A stretch of DNA of 64,000 nucleotides from Halobacteroidaceae bacterium (GTDB lineage: Bacteria > Bacillota > Halanaerobiia > B1SED10-174). The stretch's first letter is position 1, and each line of letters begins with the position of its first letter. The position numbers were made by a program, and so were the translations under genes. The stretch is taken from assembly GCA_003554585.1 (NCBI GenBank), contig PWGV01000024.1, positions 1 to 64,000 of the forward strand, written 5' to 3'. The notes under the pieces were generated by a model that made no database searches, was not told the DNA's origin, and saw nothing but the letters and a program-made list of their open reading frames with translations. Shown piece after piece: positions 1 to 8,363 of the stretch.

Positions 1-120
1 ACCTTTGCTGGAAAGGGTCCGGGTAATTGCTGCGGTCAGAGTAGTTTTTCCGTGGTCGATGTGTCCAATGGTTCCCACATTAACGTGCGGTTTCTTTCTT
101 TCAAACTTAGCTTTGGCCAT
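1..120 (-). CDS. tuf: Elongation factor Tu, N-terminal 40 residues (cut by window edge)
   Basis: The reverse strand starts with ATG and reads [20 protein letters not shown] followed by [16 protein letters not shown], the unmistakable start of EF-Tu with its P-loop (GHIDHGKT). EF-Tu is the GTPase that delivers aminoacyl-tRNA to the ribosome. Only the first 40 codons are in the window. An AAAGGAGG ribosome-binding site sits about 11 nt upstream. The gene follows sigH by 55 bp with no U-tailed terminator between them, so read-through from the sigH promoter is likely. sigH next to tuf is a common order in Clostridia. Confidence 0.97.
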   Translation of the reverse strand, partial: MAKAKFERKKPHVNVGTIGHIDHGKTTLTAAITRTLSSKG

Positions 121-175
121 AGATTCTTCGTCCTCCTTTTACACAATTGTGCAGTAAATTAACAGTTCAGAACAA

Positions 176-829
176 CTAAATATTATGCTTGCGCAAAAAA
201 ACTTCCAGTTTCCTTTTTACTCTCTGCAGTGCGTTGTCAACTGATTTCACATGGCGGTCAAGGTGATCGGCAATTTCCTGATAGGATTTTCCGTCAAGGT
301 ATTCCTGGAGAACATTCATCTCCAGTTCACTGAGCATCTCGGTAATCTTGTTTTCAATTAAACTGTAGGTTTCTTTGCTTATAAATAAATCTTCGGGATT
401 GGTTAACTTACTTCCCCGCAGAACATCTAAAAGGGTGCGGTCGGATTCTTCATCATAAATTGGTTTGTTCAAAGAAACATATGAATTCAAGGGTTGATGC
501 TTCTGGCGGGTTGCAGTTTTAATAGCAGTAATAATCTGGCGGGTAATACATAATTCGGCAAAAGCCCGAAAAGAAGCAAGGCGATCAGGCCGATAATCCC
601 GGATAGCCTTATACAAACCGATCATGCCCTCCTGGACAATATCTTCCCGGTCGGCTCCAATTAAAAAATAAGATCTTGATTTGGCTCTCACAAAATTTTT
701 ATATTTGCGGATTAAATGATCGAGGGCGTATGAATCTCCTTGATGGCAAAATTCAACCAGCTCGTCATCACACCGCTCATTGTAACATAAAACCTTTTTT
801 CCCTTCTGCTGCTGCAGATTACCCTTCAA
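176..829 (-). CDS. sigH: RNA polymerase sigma-H factor (sporulation/stationary phase)
   Basis: This is a 217-residue sigma-70 family protein with the SigH-specific core NFVRAKSRSYFLIGADREDI, a region 2 stretch (VQEGMIGLYKAIRDY) and a C-terminal region 4 helix-turn-helix (SYQEIADHLDRHVKSVDNAL). SigH directs early sporulation and stationary-phase genes in Bacillota. No in-frame ATG lies near the N-terminus, so I take the TTG at 827-829, which has a GGGGGG Shine-Dalgarno 7 nt upstream. A consensus promoter lies just upstream. The neighbours rlmB and tuf match the usual order, but the yacP/NYN gene often found between rlmB and sigH is absent. Confidence 0.95.
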   Translation of the reverse strand: MKGNLQQQKGKKVLCYNERCDDELVEFCHQGDSYALDHLIRKYKNFVRAKSRSYFLIGADREDIVQEGMIGLYKAIRDYRPDRLASFRAFAELCITRQIITAIKTATRQKHQPLNSYVSLNKPIYDEESDRTLLDVLRGSKLTNPEDLFISKETYSLIENKITEMLSELEMNVLQEYLDGKSYQEIADHLDRHVKSVDNALQRVKRKLEVFLRKHNI

Positions 830-872
830 TAATATACCCCCCAGAATAAATTCGGTCCAAAGTCTCCCTTAT

Positions 873-901
873 ATTATACTTATTAGCATAAAAATCGTCA
901 A
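873..901 (-). promoter_or_regulatory. sigma-A type promoter of sigH
   Basis: On the minus strand a TTGACG -35 box (896-901) is separated by 17 bp from a perfect TATAAT -10 box (873-878). It lies in the 76-bp gap between rlmB and sigH and gives sigH (and probably tuf) a transcript independent of the upstream gltX-thyX-rlmB genes. Confidence 0.75.
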
Positions 902-905
902 GACA

Positions 906-1631
906 TTATTCCTGCTCCATTTTTCGCTGCCTCATAATCTCATATAGGATAATCCCTGTAGCCACCGAAGCATTTAAAGATTCCAGGTTGCCTATTCCGG
1001 GGATTCGGATTAAGTGATCACATTTTTTCCGGACCAGGGGGCGAACACCTTTTCCCTCGCTTCCAATAACAATCAGGGTTGGATAAGTAAAATCTACCTG
1101 CCAGGGCTGAGTTTTAGCGTTTTGTTCTCCGGCAGTAATCCAGAAACCTCTGTCCTTAAACTCGTCGATTGTTCGGGCCAGGTTGGTAATTTCTACGACT
1201 GGAACCCACTCCCACCCGCCAGAACTGGCCCTCTGCACTGTTTCAGTAAGAGGAGCAGAACGGTCCTTTGGAGTCAAAATTCCATCAACTCCGATAAATG
1301 CAGCTGAACGAATTATGGCTCCCAAGTTTTGCGGATCCTGGATCTGGTCCAGGGCAATAATCAAACTTAAATCTTCCTTATTTAATATATCCTCCATTTT
1401 CCAGGGGGAACGGGGCCTGACCCGGGCCACAACACCCTGGTGGTTCTCTGTAACCATCTGATCAAGTTTTCTCCGGTCAACCTTCTGCAGGGTTATTCTT
1501 TTTCGGGCGGCCATTCTTTTAATTTCCTCAACTGCCGGTCCCCGACCATCACGGAGGATAAATATCTCTTTAATTTCCCGGCCCGATCTTAAAGCTTCAA
1601 GGACCGGGTTTCTTCCACTAATGGTTTCCAT
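906..1631 (-). CDS. rlmB: 23S rRNA (guanosine-2'-O-)-methyltransferase RlmB (SpoU/TrmH family)
   Basis: A 241-residue SpoU-class SPOUT methyltransferase. The N-terminal substrate-binding domain opens with METISGRNPVLEAL. The catalytic knot has the three family motifs: QDPQNLGAIIRSA, IVIGSEGKGVRPLV and IPGIGNLESLNASVATGI. The family methylates G2251 (E. coli numbering) of 23S rRNA. The frame is open further upstream, but I start at ATG 1629-1631, which has a GAAAGGTGA ribosome-binding site and matches the family N-terminus. It overlaps the end of thyX by 14 bp, indicating translational coupling. Confidence 0.93.
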   Translation of the reverse strand: METISGRNPVLEALRSGREIKEIFILRDGRGPAVEEIKRMAARKRITLQKVDRRKLDQMVTENHQGVVARVRPRSPWKMEDILNKEDLSLIIALDQIQDPQNLGAIIRSAAFIGVDGILTPKDRSAPLTETVQRASSGGWEWVPVVEITNLARTIDEFKDRGFWITAGEQNAKTQPWQVDFTYPTLIVIGSEGKGVRPLVRKKCDHLIRIPGIGNLESLNASVATGIILYEIMRQRKMEQE

Positions 1632-2325
1632 TAACTTCACCTTTCTTCCGCCACCGCCCGCAGGATTTATCCCCTTCCGGGCAGGGCCCTCTTGCACAGG
1701 CTGCTCCGGCTGTCGCAAAAAGGATGGGTGCTTTTTCTTTCACCAGGTTCAGCATCTTCTGAGCCATTGTCCTGATTTCCCCCTGGGCGCGGTTACAGCA
1801 GCGAAGATTGAAGAAGTGATGCAGTGCCCTGCCATTCATTGTTACCACAATCTTGCTTTCCAGAGCTTGGGGAAGGAGGTACCTGGCTTCCTCCTGGTGA
1901 ACACCGCTGTCAACCAGATCACAGTAAGCGGTGAAGCTTTCTCTGCAGGAGTTTAAAAACATTTCCTTTTTTCCCAGATCTTTTTCAATTTTTGGGGGAA
2001 CCACAAATTCTGGTTCAGTTTCCCGCACATAACGTTGAGATTTTTGTGAGTAGGAACAACCGATGCGGTGCCGGACCAGTTGGTGAGTAGTTACACGGGA
2101 AACTCCTTCGATCAGGAAGGTGAAGGTAACATGTTCAAGGACGGAAAAATGGCCCATCCCCAGAACACTTTCCAGCAGCCTCTCTACCTTTTCTTGAGTC
2201 AGGGCATCCTTTAATTTTTCCCCGCCCAGCGGAGAATAGCAAAGGCGGGCGGCCAGGGCAACTACCCGTTCCGGGTCAGGGGTGTGACTCAGGATTTCGA
2301 TATGCATCTGGGAATAGGTACTCAT
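1618..2325 (-). CDS. thyX: Flavin-dependent thymidylate synthase ThyX
   Basis: A 235-residue ThyX. The signature RHR-x7-S motif is present as RHRIGCSYSQKSQRY, and the C-terminal substrate-binding residues include NGRALHHFFNLRCC. The enzyme makes dTMP from dUMP using FADH2 and methylene-tetrahydrofolate, replacing ThyA. I chose ATG 2323-2325, 5 nt after the gltX stop, over an in-frame TTG at 2334 that would overlap the GAGAGG ribosome-binding site. It sits between gltX and rlmB, a position commonly used for thyX in Clostridia. Confidence 0.93.
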   Translation of the reverse strand: MSTYSQMHIEILSHTPDPERVVALAARLCYSPLGGEKLKDALTQEKVERLLESVLGMGHFSVLEHVTFTFLIEGVSRVTTHQLVRHRIGCSYSQKSQRYVRETEPEFVVPPKIEKDLGKKEMFLNSCRESFTAYCDLVDSGVHQEEARYLLPQALESKIVVTMNGRALHHFFNLRCCNRAQGEIRTMAQKMLNLVKEKAPILFATAGAACARGPCPEGDKSCGRWRKKGEVNGNH

Positions 2326-2330
2326 TACAA

Positions 2331-3779
2331 TCAATCCTCTCTCAATTCAAGGGCTTTTTCCAGGCGGTTAACTCCTTCCCCCGGCCCTAAAAAAGCCATA
2401 ATATAATTCAGGTCCGGGCCAGAACCTTTGCCTGTAAGAGCCCAGCGAACTGGCTGGAAAACGAGTTTACCTTTAAACCCCAATTCTTTTCCTATTTCTT
2501 TCAGGAAACTTTTCCCTTCCTCGGGAGCAATTTCTTTTCTCCGTTTAAGTTTTTCCTGCAGGGCTTTTAGAACTTCATCCACCTGGTCCTGGCTGAAAAT
2601 TTCCTTTGCCTTTTCCCTGTTCTCATATTCCAGGTCCCCGGTGAACTCAGCACCCATTTCCCCCATTTCCTGGAGAGTCGAAACTTTTTCCTGCAGGGCA
2701 AGCAGCAGGTAATCCATTTTTTTACCAGCGAGGTCAATACCTTTCTTCCGGAAAAAAGGTATTGCTTTTTCTCTCAAGCCCTCCAGAGTTAACTTCCTTA
2801 TATATACACCATTCATCCAGTCCAGTTTTTCCCGATCAAAAATAGCTCCACTGTGCTTTATTCTCTCCAAAGAAAAACCGGCGATTAATTCTTCGCTTGT
2901 GAGAACTTCTTCTCCGCTCTGATCAGACCAGCCCAACAGGGCAAGATAATTTAGCATTGCTTCTGGGAGATAGCCCATTTCCCTGTAGCGGCTGATAAAA
3001 ACTTCTGCTTCCCCGGATCTCTTCTTCATTCTCTTGCGGTTTTTATCCAGGATAAGCGGTAAATGAGCAAATTCAGGCAACTCCCAGCCCAGGGCCTTAT
3101 ATAACAGGATTTGTTTTGGTGTATTAGAGATATGATCTTCTCCCCGGATAACATGGGAGATCTCCATCTTATAATCATCAATAACACAGGCGAAATTATA
3201 TGTTGGCGAACCATCTGATTTCATCAGGACAAAATCATCCCGGGTTTCAGCGGCAAAAGAAATTTCTCCGCGGATAATATCCCTGAAAGCAACTGGTCCC
3301 TGGAATTTGTTATAAAAACGAAGGGCTTCGGGGGTTTGCTGCTCCCGAGCTTTGGCACTTTTTTCGGGGGAAAGGGTCCGGCACTTTCCACTGTATCGAG
3401 ATTCCCTGCCTTCCTGCACGGCTTTTTCTCTTTCAGCTTCCAGTTCTTCCGGGGAACAAAAGCAGGGGTAGGCAAGACCTTTCTCTTCCAGTATGCGAGC
3501 ATACTCCCGGTAAATTTCCAGTCTCTCCATCTGTTGATATGGACCATACCCGCCTCCAGCACCAACACCTTCATCCACATCCAGCCCCAGCCACTCAAGT
3601 TCTCGAAAAATTATCTCCTTAAATTCCTCGGTGGAACGTTCCCTGTCCGTATCTTCAATTCTAAGTATAAAAGTCCCCTCTTCATTGCGGGCGAAAAGCC
3701 AGTTGAAAATTGCTGTCCTTATATTTCCAATATGAATTTCTCCCGTCGGGCTTGGGGCAAACCTAACTCTCACACTCAC
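2331..3779 (-). CDS. gltX: Glutamyl-tRNA synthetase
   Basis: A 482-residue class I aminoacyl-tRNA synthetase. The HIGH motif is HIGN (residues 16-19, after RFAPSPTGEI), and the KMSKS equivalent is RMKKRSGEAEVF near residue 250. Full length for GltX, with the alpha-helical anticodon-binding C-terminus. The start is GTG 3777-3779 with GGGAGGT upstream. It overlaps the 3' end of ispDF by 17 bp. No cysE or cysS follows, unlike in Bacillus; cysS lies at 18.2-19.6 kb. Whether it is discriminating or also charges tRNA-Gln cannot be judged here. Confidence 0.95.
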   Translation of the reverse strand: MSVRVRFAPSPTGEIHIGNIRTAIFNWLFARNEEGTFILRIEDTDRERSTEEFKEIIFRELEWLGLDVDEGVGAGGGYGPYQQMERLEIYREYARILEEKGLAYPCFCSPEELEAEREKAVQEGRESRYSGKCRTLSPEKSAKAREQQTPEALRFYNKFQGPVAFRDIIRGEISFAAETRDDFVLMKSDGSPTYNFACVIDDYKMEISHVIRGEDHISNTPKQILLYKALGWELPEFAHLPLILDKNRKRMKKRSGEAEVFISRYREMGYLPEAMLNYLALLGWSDQSGEEVLTSEELIAGFSLERIKHSGAIFDREKLDWMNGVYIRKLTLEGLREKAIPFFRKKGIDLAGKKMDYLLLALQEKVSTLQEMGEMGAEFTGDLEYENREKAKEIFSQDQVDEVLKALQEKLKRRKEIAPEEGKSFLKEIGKELGFKGKLVFQPVRWALTGKGSGPDLNYIMAFLGPGEGVNRLEKALELRED

Positions 3780-4944
3780 CAGAATTACCTCCCTCTTTCA
3801 TGTCACGATTTATTGTAGCTACGGCCTGGACTAAAACTCCTTCACCCCGCCCAATAAAACCAAGCTTTTCTGCAGTGGTTGCCTTTATCCCAATCTTTTG
3901 GGGAAGGACATCCAGGGTTTGAGCAATATTCTCCTTCATGTTTTGAATATAAGTAGCAATTTTGGGTTTTTCCAAAATGACAGTGCAATCAGCGTTGTTT
4001 AGCTGCCAGCCCTTTTCCTTTAAAACCATAGCTACTTTTCCGAGAAGTTCAATACTGTCAGCCCCCCGGTATTTTTCCTCGGTATCCGGGAAAAAATGGC
4101 CGATATCCGGCAGACCAGCCGCCCCCAATAGAGCATCCATCAGAGCATGGACAAGGACATCTCCATCAGAATGACCTCCACACCCCTTTCCTCCAGGGAT
4201 CAAAACCCCCCCAAGAATCAATTTTCGGCCTGGAACCAGGGGGTGAATATCAACTCCTAGACCGGTTCGATTTTCCTCACGGGGAAAGAAAAGATCCAGA
4301 TCATTTTTGGTGGTCACCTTAATATTTTTCTCCTCTCCGGGAATTATAAAAACTGGATGGCCGGCTTTCTCCATTATTGCTGCATCATCAGTAACTTCCC
4401 AATCAGATTCCCTTGCTTTCCTGTATGCCTCCAGGAGCGGCTTTTTTTGGAAACCCTGCGGGGTTTGGATTAGACGAAGCTGTTCCCTGTCCAGAGTTTT
4501 TTCCACTCTTTTTTCCCTGTTAATAACTTTTACAGTATCCCGGGCCGGGACTGCGGGAATTACAGCGCCTTTTTTCCTGGTTTCAGAGTATATTTCTTTT
4601 ACAAGCTTCTCTGATAGATTAGGCCGGGCTCCATCATGAATAAGAACAATATCAATCTCGGAGCCAAGTTCTTCCAAAGCCAGGGCAATGGTTTCCCGCC
4701 TGGTCCTGCCCCCCGCCACAACCACCGGGGCTGGATGCAAAGAAAAGGGAGGAAGGAGTTCTCGCTCCACCCACCCTTTATCTTCCCGGGGAACACATAG
4801 TACTATCTGGGAAATAAAGGACAACCCGGTGAAGGGCTGAGTAGCCCTGATCAGCATCGGCGTGCCCTTTATAGATAAATATTGTTTTTTGCAACCCATG
4901 CGCTGCCCTTTTCCGGCAGCAGCGATAATCACCGCAGCTTTCAT
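3763..4944 (-). CDS. ispDF: Bifunctional IspD-IspF fusion (MEP isoprenoid pathway)
   Basis: One 393-residue protein contains two enzymes. Residues 1 to about 230 are IspD (2-C-methyl-D-erythritol 4-phosphate cytidylyltransferase), with the nucleotide loop AAAGKGQRMG and the VLIHDGARP motif. Residues about 235-393 are IspF (MEcPP synthase), starting RTGLGVDIHPL with the zinc-binding D-x-H and GGHSDGDVLVHALMDALLGA. They catalyse the third and fifth steps of the non-mevalonate pathway. In most Bacillota these are separate adjacent genes, so the fusion is notable. ATG start at 4944, overlapping yacL by 4 bp. Confidence 0.95.
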   Translation of the reverse strand: MKAAVIIAAAGKGQRMGCKKQYLSIKGTPMLIRATQPFTGLSFISQIVLCVPREDKGWVERELLPPFSLHPAPVVVAGGRTRRETIALALEELGSEIDIVLIHDGARPNLSEKLVKEIYSETRKKGAVIPAVPARDTVKVINREKRVEKTLDREQLRLIQTPQGFQKKPLLEAYRKARESDWEVTDDAAIMEKAGHPVFIIPGEEKNIKVTTKNDLDLFFPREENRTGLGVDIHPLVPGRKLILGGVLIPGGKGCGGHSDGDVLVHALMDALLGAAGLPDIGHFFPDTEEKYRGADSIELLGKVAMVLKEKGWQLNNADCTVILEKPKIATYIQNMKENIAQTLDVLPQKIGIKATTAEKLGFIGRGEGVLVQAVATINRDMKEGGNSGECES

Positions 4945-6059
4945 TGATTAACGGTCCTTTCCACGAGGTGGTCCTTTTTGGGTTTGGCAAAAATCATCCG
5001 GCCCGCTGCGGTTTGAAGAATACTGGTAACTAAAACCTCCAGTTCTTCATTAATATATTTCTTCCCTTCATCAACAACAATCATGGTTCCATCATCAAGG
5101 TAAGCAACACCCTGCCCCTGTTCTTTTCCTTCCTTAACCACTTTTACCACCATTTCTTCACCGGGAAGGACAACAGGTTTCACCGCATTGGCAAGCTCGT
5201 TAATATTCAGGACTTCAACTCCTTGAAGCTCGGCGACTTTATTAAGGTTAAAGTCATTGGTAAGAATTTTTCCTCCAGTGCTCTGGGCCAGTCGAACCAG
5301 CTTGCTGTCAACTTCACTTAAATCTTCAAAATCTTTTCCGATTATCTCTACCTTAACATCAAGGTCTTTTTGAATCCTGTTTAAAATATCCAGGCCCCGT
5401 CGCCCCCTGTTTCTCTTGAGCAAATCAGAGGAATCTGCAATGTGACGGAGTTCTTCCAGAACAAATTCAGGGATAACCAGGGTTCCTTCCAGGAAACCAC
5501 TGCGGCAAATATCGGCGATCCGTCCATCAATTATTACGCTGGTATCGAGGATTTTCGGGGAAAAGCTTTCTTCTTTTTCCGGTGATTTACGCACGGTTGG
5601 AGAAGGAACCCGCCGAAAGAAAGCTGCTATTTCTTCCTTTTTCCGCAGGGCCAGGCTTACCCCCAGGTAAACAGTGAATAAATTAATAAATAACCTTATA
5701 TATATGCCAAAAGTGGGAATAGAATCGATTGGAAAGGAAAAAACTATTAATAAACCAATTAATAAACCAATTATAAGTCCGAGTGAACCAGCCACAATTT
5801 CCTGGGTTGGAAGTTTAGCCAGGTGTTTTTCGAGGCGCAAAAGGCTTTTAACAATTTGCTCCGCCCCAAGGGGAAAAATTATAAAACCAATCAATGCTCC
5901 CAAAATGATTCCAAAAAGCTGAATATTTCCAATTTCAATTCCCGCCGGCGCCCAAAGGACATCTTCTCCTGGTGGTGCAAAAATCAGGGAAACCTGATGC
6001 CCGATGCTTGCTCCAACAAGAGCAGAAACCAGGCGGAAAATTGCCCTGAGGACTTTCAA
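4941..6059 (-). CDS. PIN/TRAM-domain membrane protein (YacL family)
   Basis: A 372-residue protein. The N-terminal ~150 residues contain four hydrophobic segments (for example NIQLFGIILGALIGFIIF and IVAGSLGLIIGLLIGLLIVF). A PIN nuclease-like domain begins at KILDTSVIIDGRIADI, with acidic residues also at LTNDFNLNKVA. A C-terminal TRAM domain (GQGVAYLDDGTMIVVDEG) ends the protein. This is the YacL architecture; the PIN domain suggests RNA cleavage at the membrane, but the physiological role is not settled. TTG start at 6059 with GGAGGTGA upstream. It precedes ispDF, as in Bacillus. Confidence 0.9.
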   Translation of the reverse strand: MKVLRAIFRLVSALVGASIGHQVSLIFAPPGEDVLWAPAGIEIGNIQLFGIILGALIGFIIFPLGAEQIVKSLLRLEKHLAKLPTQEIVAGSLGLIIGLLIGLLIVFSFPIDSIPTFGIYIRLFINLFTVYLGVSLALRKKEEIAAFFRRVPSPTVRKSPEKEESFSPKILDTSVIIDGRIADICRSGFLEGTLVIPEFVLEELRHIADSSDLLKRNRGRRGLDILNRIQKDLDVKVEIIGKDFEDLSEVDSKLVRLAQSTGGKILTNDFNLNKVAELQGVEVLNINELANAVKPVVLPGEEMVVKVVKEGKEQGQGVAYLDDGTMIVVDEGKKYINEELEVLVTSILQTAAGRMIFAKPKKDHLVERTVNQ

Positions 6060-6141
6060 TTCGCCCTCACCTCCTTCCGATCATTGGCCGTAATCCTCCT
6101 TTTGAGGACAAGCAGTCCAAATATTAGTTGATAAAACTTTT

Positions 6142-6164
6142 AAAAGTCCATTTTATTTGGACTA
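6142..6164 (-). terminator. weak hairpin between carD and yacL
   Basis: On the minus strand AGTCCA, a 7-nt loop and TGGACT form a 6-bp stem, followed by TTTTAAAAGTTTT. It lies between the carD stop and the yacL start and could attenuate carD transcription before yacL. The stem is short and AT-rich, so the call is tentative. Confidence 0.3.
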
Positions 6165-6212
6165 ATGGGTAAAAAAAAGAAGGGAAAAAGCCAACCTAGA
6201 ACTGACGCCCTT

Positions 6213-6695
6213 TTAGTCCAAAGCAAATATTTTCTCCAGTTCTTCGAGGACATCCTCCTCCGAAGATTCCTGGGCAAGAACAAGTTCACTAACCAAAATC
6301 TGCCGTGAATTGTTTAAAAGCTTTTTTTCACCAGTGGAGAGGCCTTTTTCCATTTCTCTTCTACTTAAACTGCGAACTACTTCTCCGACTGCAAATATAT
6401 CTCCGGTTTTTATTTTTTCAACATTGGCCCTGTAGCGGCGGTTCCAATTTTTACTTCCCTGCTCATGATCGTGGCAGAGTTCCCGCAGAACTTCCCGGGC
6501 TTCTTCCGCAGAGATAATATATCGCAAACCGAGTGAATCTACTTTATCCATGGGAACCATAACCCGCATATCACCAAGGGGCATCTCCATGATATAATAT
6601 CTTTTCGTTTCACCTAAAAACTCTTTTTCTTCTATAGCAGTAATTGTCCCGGCCCCGTGCATGGGGTAGACAACCCTGTCCCCAACTTCAAACAT
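6213..6695 (-). CDS. carD: CarD-like transcriptional regulator
   Basis: A 160-residue CarD/CdnL-type protein. The N-terminal RNA polymerase-interacting domain begins MFEVGDRVVYPMHGAGTI, followed by the helical C-terminal domain (EEAREVLRELCHDHEQGSKNWNRRYRAN). CarD proteins bind the RNAP beta subunit and stabilise open complexes, notably at rRNA promoters. The frame extends upstream to 6851, but ATG 6693-6695 has GGAGGGG 7 nt before it and fits the family start; the consensus promoter also lies inside the would-be extension. It sits between disA and yacL, with the 139-codon gene divergent from it. Confidence 0.92.
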   Translation of the reverse strand: MFEVGDRVVYPMHGAGTITAIEEKEFLGETKRYYIMEMPLGDMRVMVPMDKVDSLGLRYIISAEEAREVLRELCHDHEQGSKNWNRRYRANVEKIKTGDIFAVGEVVRSLSRREMEKGLSTGEKKLLNNSRQILVSELVLAQESSEEDVLEELEKIFALD

Positions 6696-6726
6696 GGAAA
6701 CCCCTCCATAATAATCATGCTTAATA

Positions 6727-6755
6727 ATTATAACATTTACCCCCTGGGGGGTCAA
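6727..6755 (-). promoter_or_regulatory. carD promoter with palindromic spacer
   Basis: Minus-strand TTGACC (6750-6755), a 17-bp spacer and TATAAT (6727-6732). The inverted repeat ACCCCC-TG-GGGGGT (6739-6752) covers most of the spacer and the edge of the -35 box, a position typical of a repressor or MerR-type activator site. The opposing promoter begins only 12 bp away. Confidence 0.7.
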
Positions 6756-6767
6756 ACAGCCGCTAAC

Positions 6768-6797
6768 TTGACAAAGCAATGAAGGAATGACTATAAT
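6768..6797 (+). promoter_or_regulatory. promoter of the 139-codon gene
   Basis: A perfect TTGACA (6768-6773), an 18-bp spacer and a perfect TATAAT (6792-6797), about 40 bp upstream of the ATG at 6838. It is back to back with the carD promoter; the two -35 boxes are 12 bp apart, so the two promoters may influence each other. Confidence 0.75.
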
Positions 6798-6837
6798 TAA
6801 TATTAGGAAGTTAATTCGTCCCGAGGAGGAGATAAGA

Positions 6838-7257
6838 ATGACAGATCCCAAGGATCAAACTGCCAGGGAAGAACTATGTTGTCGCTTCCAGGACATTGTC
6901 TCCCAGTATCTTATCCGCCACCAGAGTGTTTTGGATATTATATCCAAGCTACAGGAAGCTTCAAGCAGGACCAACCGAGCAGTAGTTAAGTCAATCACCA
7001 GCTGCGGCTGTTTAAAGGTGAGTGCTGAAAAACAGCAAATGCCAGATGATATTAGCTTCACCCAGATGAAGGAATATATGGATAATCACCTGTCGGGACG
7101 GCTGTGCGAAGATTGTCGCGAAGTTTTGGATGACGAGATTGGGAAAACGCTCTTTTATCTTGCAGCCCTTTGCGATGTTTTGGATTTAAACCTATCGGAA
7201 ATAATGGAAAAAGAATTAAACCGAATGTCCACTCTGGGCATTTTTAATCTTCGCTAA
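6838..7257 (+). CDS. Conserved hypothetical protein, MazG-like helical C-terminus
   Basis: A 139-residue all-helical, soluble protein, conserved in my recollection next to carD/disA in Clostridia, without an assigned function. It has four cysteines in two pairs: CGC near residue 56 and CEDC near residue 94. The C-terminal helix LFYLAALCDVLDLNLSEIMEKEL resembles the last helix of MazG-type nucleotide pyrophosphohydrolases, but I do not see a complete catalytic E-x-x-E/D set, so I do not assign activity. ATG 6838 has GAGGAGGAG 8 nt upstream. Its stop codon overlaps that of convergent disA. Confidence 0.85.
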   Translation: MTDPKDQTAREELCCRFQDIVSQYLIRHQSVLDIISKLQEASSRTNRAVVKSITSCGCLKVSAEKQQMPDDISFTQMKEYMDNHLSGRLCEDCREVLDDEIGKTLFYLAALCDVLDLNLSEIMEKELNRMSTLGIFNLR

Positions 7258-8342
7258 ATTTGCCGGTCCAAAAAGACCTGCTCTTTAAGCCGGTGCAGGC
7301 CATCCTTGATGGCCTTGGCCCGGACTTCGCCAATACCATCAACCTCATCCAGTTTTTCGATACTGGCCCCTAAAACGGCCTGGAATCTACCGAACTCCTG
7401 GATGAGGTTTTCTATTACCGGGAGCGGTAGGCGCGGGATTTTCCTCAGGAGACGGTAACCCCTGGGAGAAACAGGGTTCTCCAGCGAGGAAATGTTTCCA
7501 CCGTGTCCAAGAACCTTACTGATATTGGGCATATTAACCAATTCCTCGCTGGTCCATTCAAGGAGCTCGTTAAGAATACTTTCGGCATCCACCGGTTCGT
7601 TTCCTTCTTCGTCCACTCCATAATCCCGGATAATCATAAGTGTTTCTTCCCAGGCATTGGCAACCAGTTCATCGAGCTGCATCCTGATTAAACGGCCTTC
7701 ATCGCCTAACTCATTTACATACCTCTCGATTTCTCTCTGGATATCGAGGACCATTTCAGCGCGCTGAACTACCAGTACAACATCGGAAACCGTAACCATA
7801 TCTTCAAATTCAAGTGCACTGAGGTTGGTAATTGTCTGATCCATAACATTGCGGTACTTTTCCAGAGTCTGCAGGGCCTGATTGGCCTTGGCAAGGATCA
7901 CCCTTATGTCTTCCAAAATATAGTGTTCTTCACCATAAAAAAGGGAAATTATATCCCGCCTCTGGGAGATGGAAATAACAAGCTCCCTGGTTTGTTTGCT
8001 AACCCTCTCTGCAGTCCTGTGTCGGATTCCGGTTTGATCGGTGGGCAGAGATGGATCAGGAACCAGGTGAGCATTCACCACCAGAATCCGGGTTGCGTCC
8101 TTGCTTAAAAGAATGGCTCCATCCATTTTGGCCAGTTCGTAAAGTCGGGCTGGGGTTAATTCGCAATTTATGTTAAAACCCCCGTCAACAATACCCAAAA
8201 GCTCTTCACTATCACCCAGTGCAATCAGGGCGCCGGTTTTGGCCCGCAGAATATTCTCTAACCCTTCTCGCAAAGGAGTCCCCGGGGCAACCAGCTTTAA
8301 TATTGGAGAAAATGCTTTATTGGCAATGCCCCTTCCATCCAA
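7254..8342 (-). CDS. disA: Diadenylate cyclase DisA (DNA integrity scanning)
   Basis: A 362-residue DisA with the DAC domain motifs MDGAILLS and GIRHRTAERVSKQT. A helical middle domain follows, and the C-terminal part is helix-hairpin-helix DNA binding (LDEVDGIGEVRAKAIKDGL). DisA makes c-di-AMP from two ATP and stalls at branched DNA. The start is TTG 8340-8342 with GGGAGGTG upstream. It lies 21 bp after radA, whose product is a known partner of DisA in Bacillus, and is probably on the radA transcript. It converges on the 139-codon gene with a 4-bp overlap and no terminator. Confidence 0.95.
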   Translation of the reverse strand: MDGRGIANKAFSPILKLVAPGTPLREGLENILRAKTGALIALGDSEELLGIVDGGFNINCELTPARLYELAKMDGAILLSKDATRILVVNAHLVPDPSLPTDQTGIRHRTAERVSKQTRELVISISQRRDIISLFYGEEHYILEDIRVILAKANQALQTLEKYRNVMDQTITNLSALEFEDMVTVSDVVLVVQRAEMVLDIQREIERYVNELGDEGRLIRMQLDELVANAWEETLMIIRDYGVDEEGNEPVDAESILNELLEWTSEELVNMPNISKVLGHGGNISSLENPVSPRGYRLLRKIPRLPLPVIENLIQEFGRFQAVLGASIEKLDEVDGIGEVRAKAIKDGLHRLKEQVFLDRQI

Positions 8343-8363
8343 AAATACGCACCTCCCTAAAAT

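Noticed and set aside
906-1718. Longer 270-codon form of rlmB
   Set aside because: The extra N-terminus overlaps thyX in another frame, is unlike RlmB, and a proper ribosome-binding site precedes ATG 1631.
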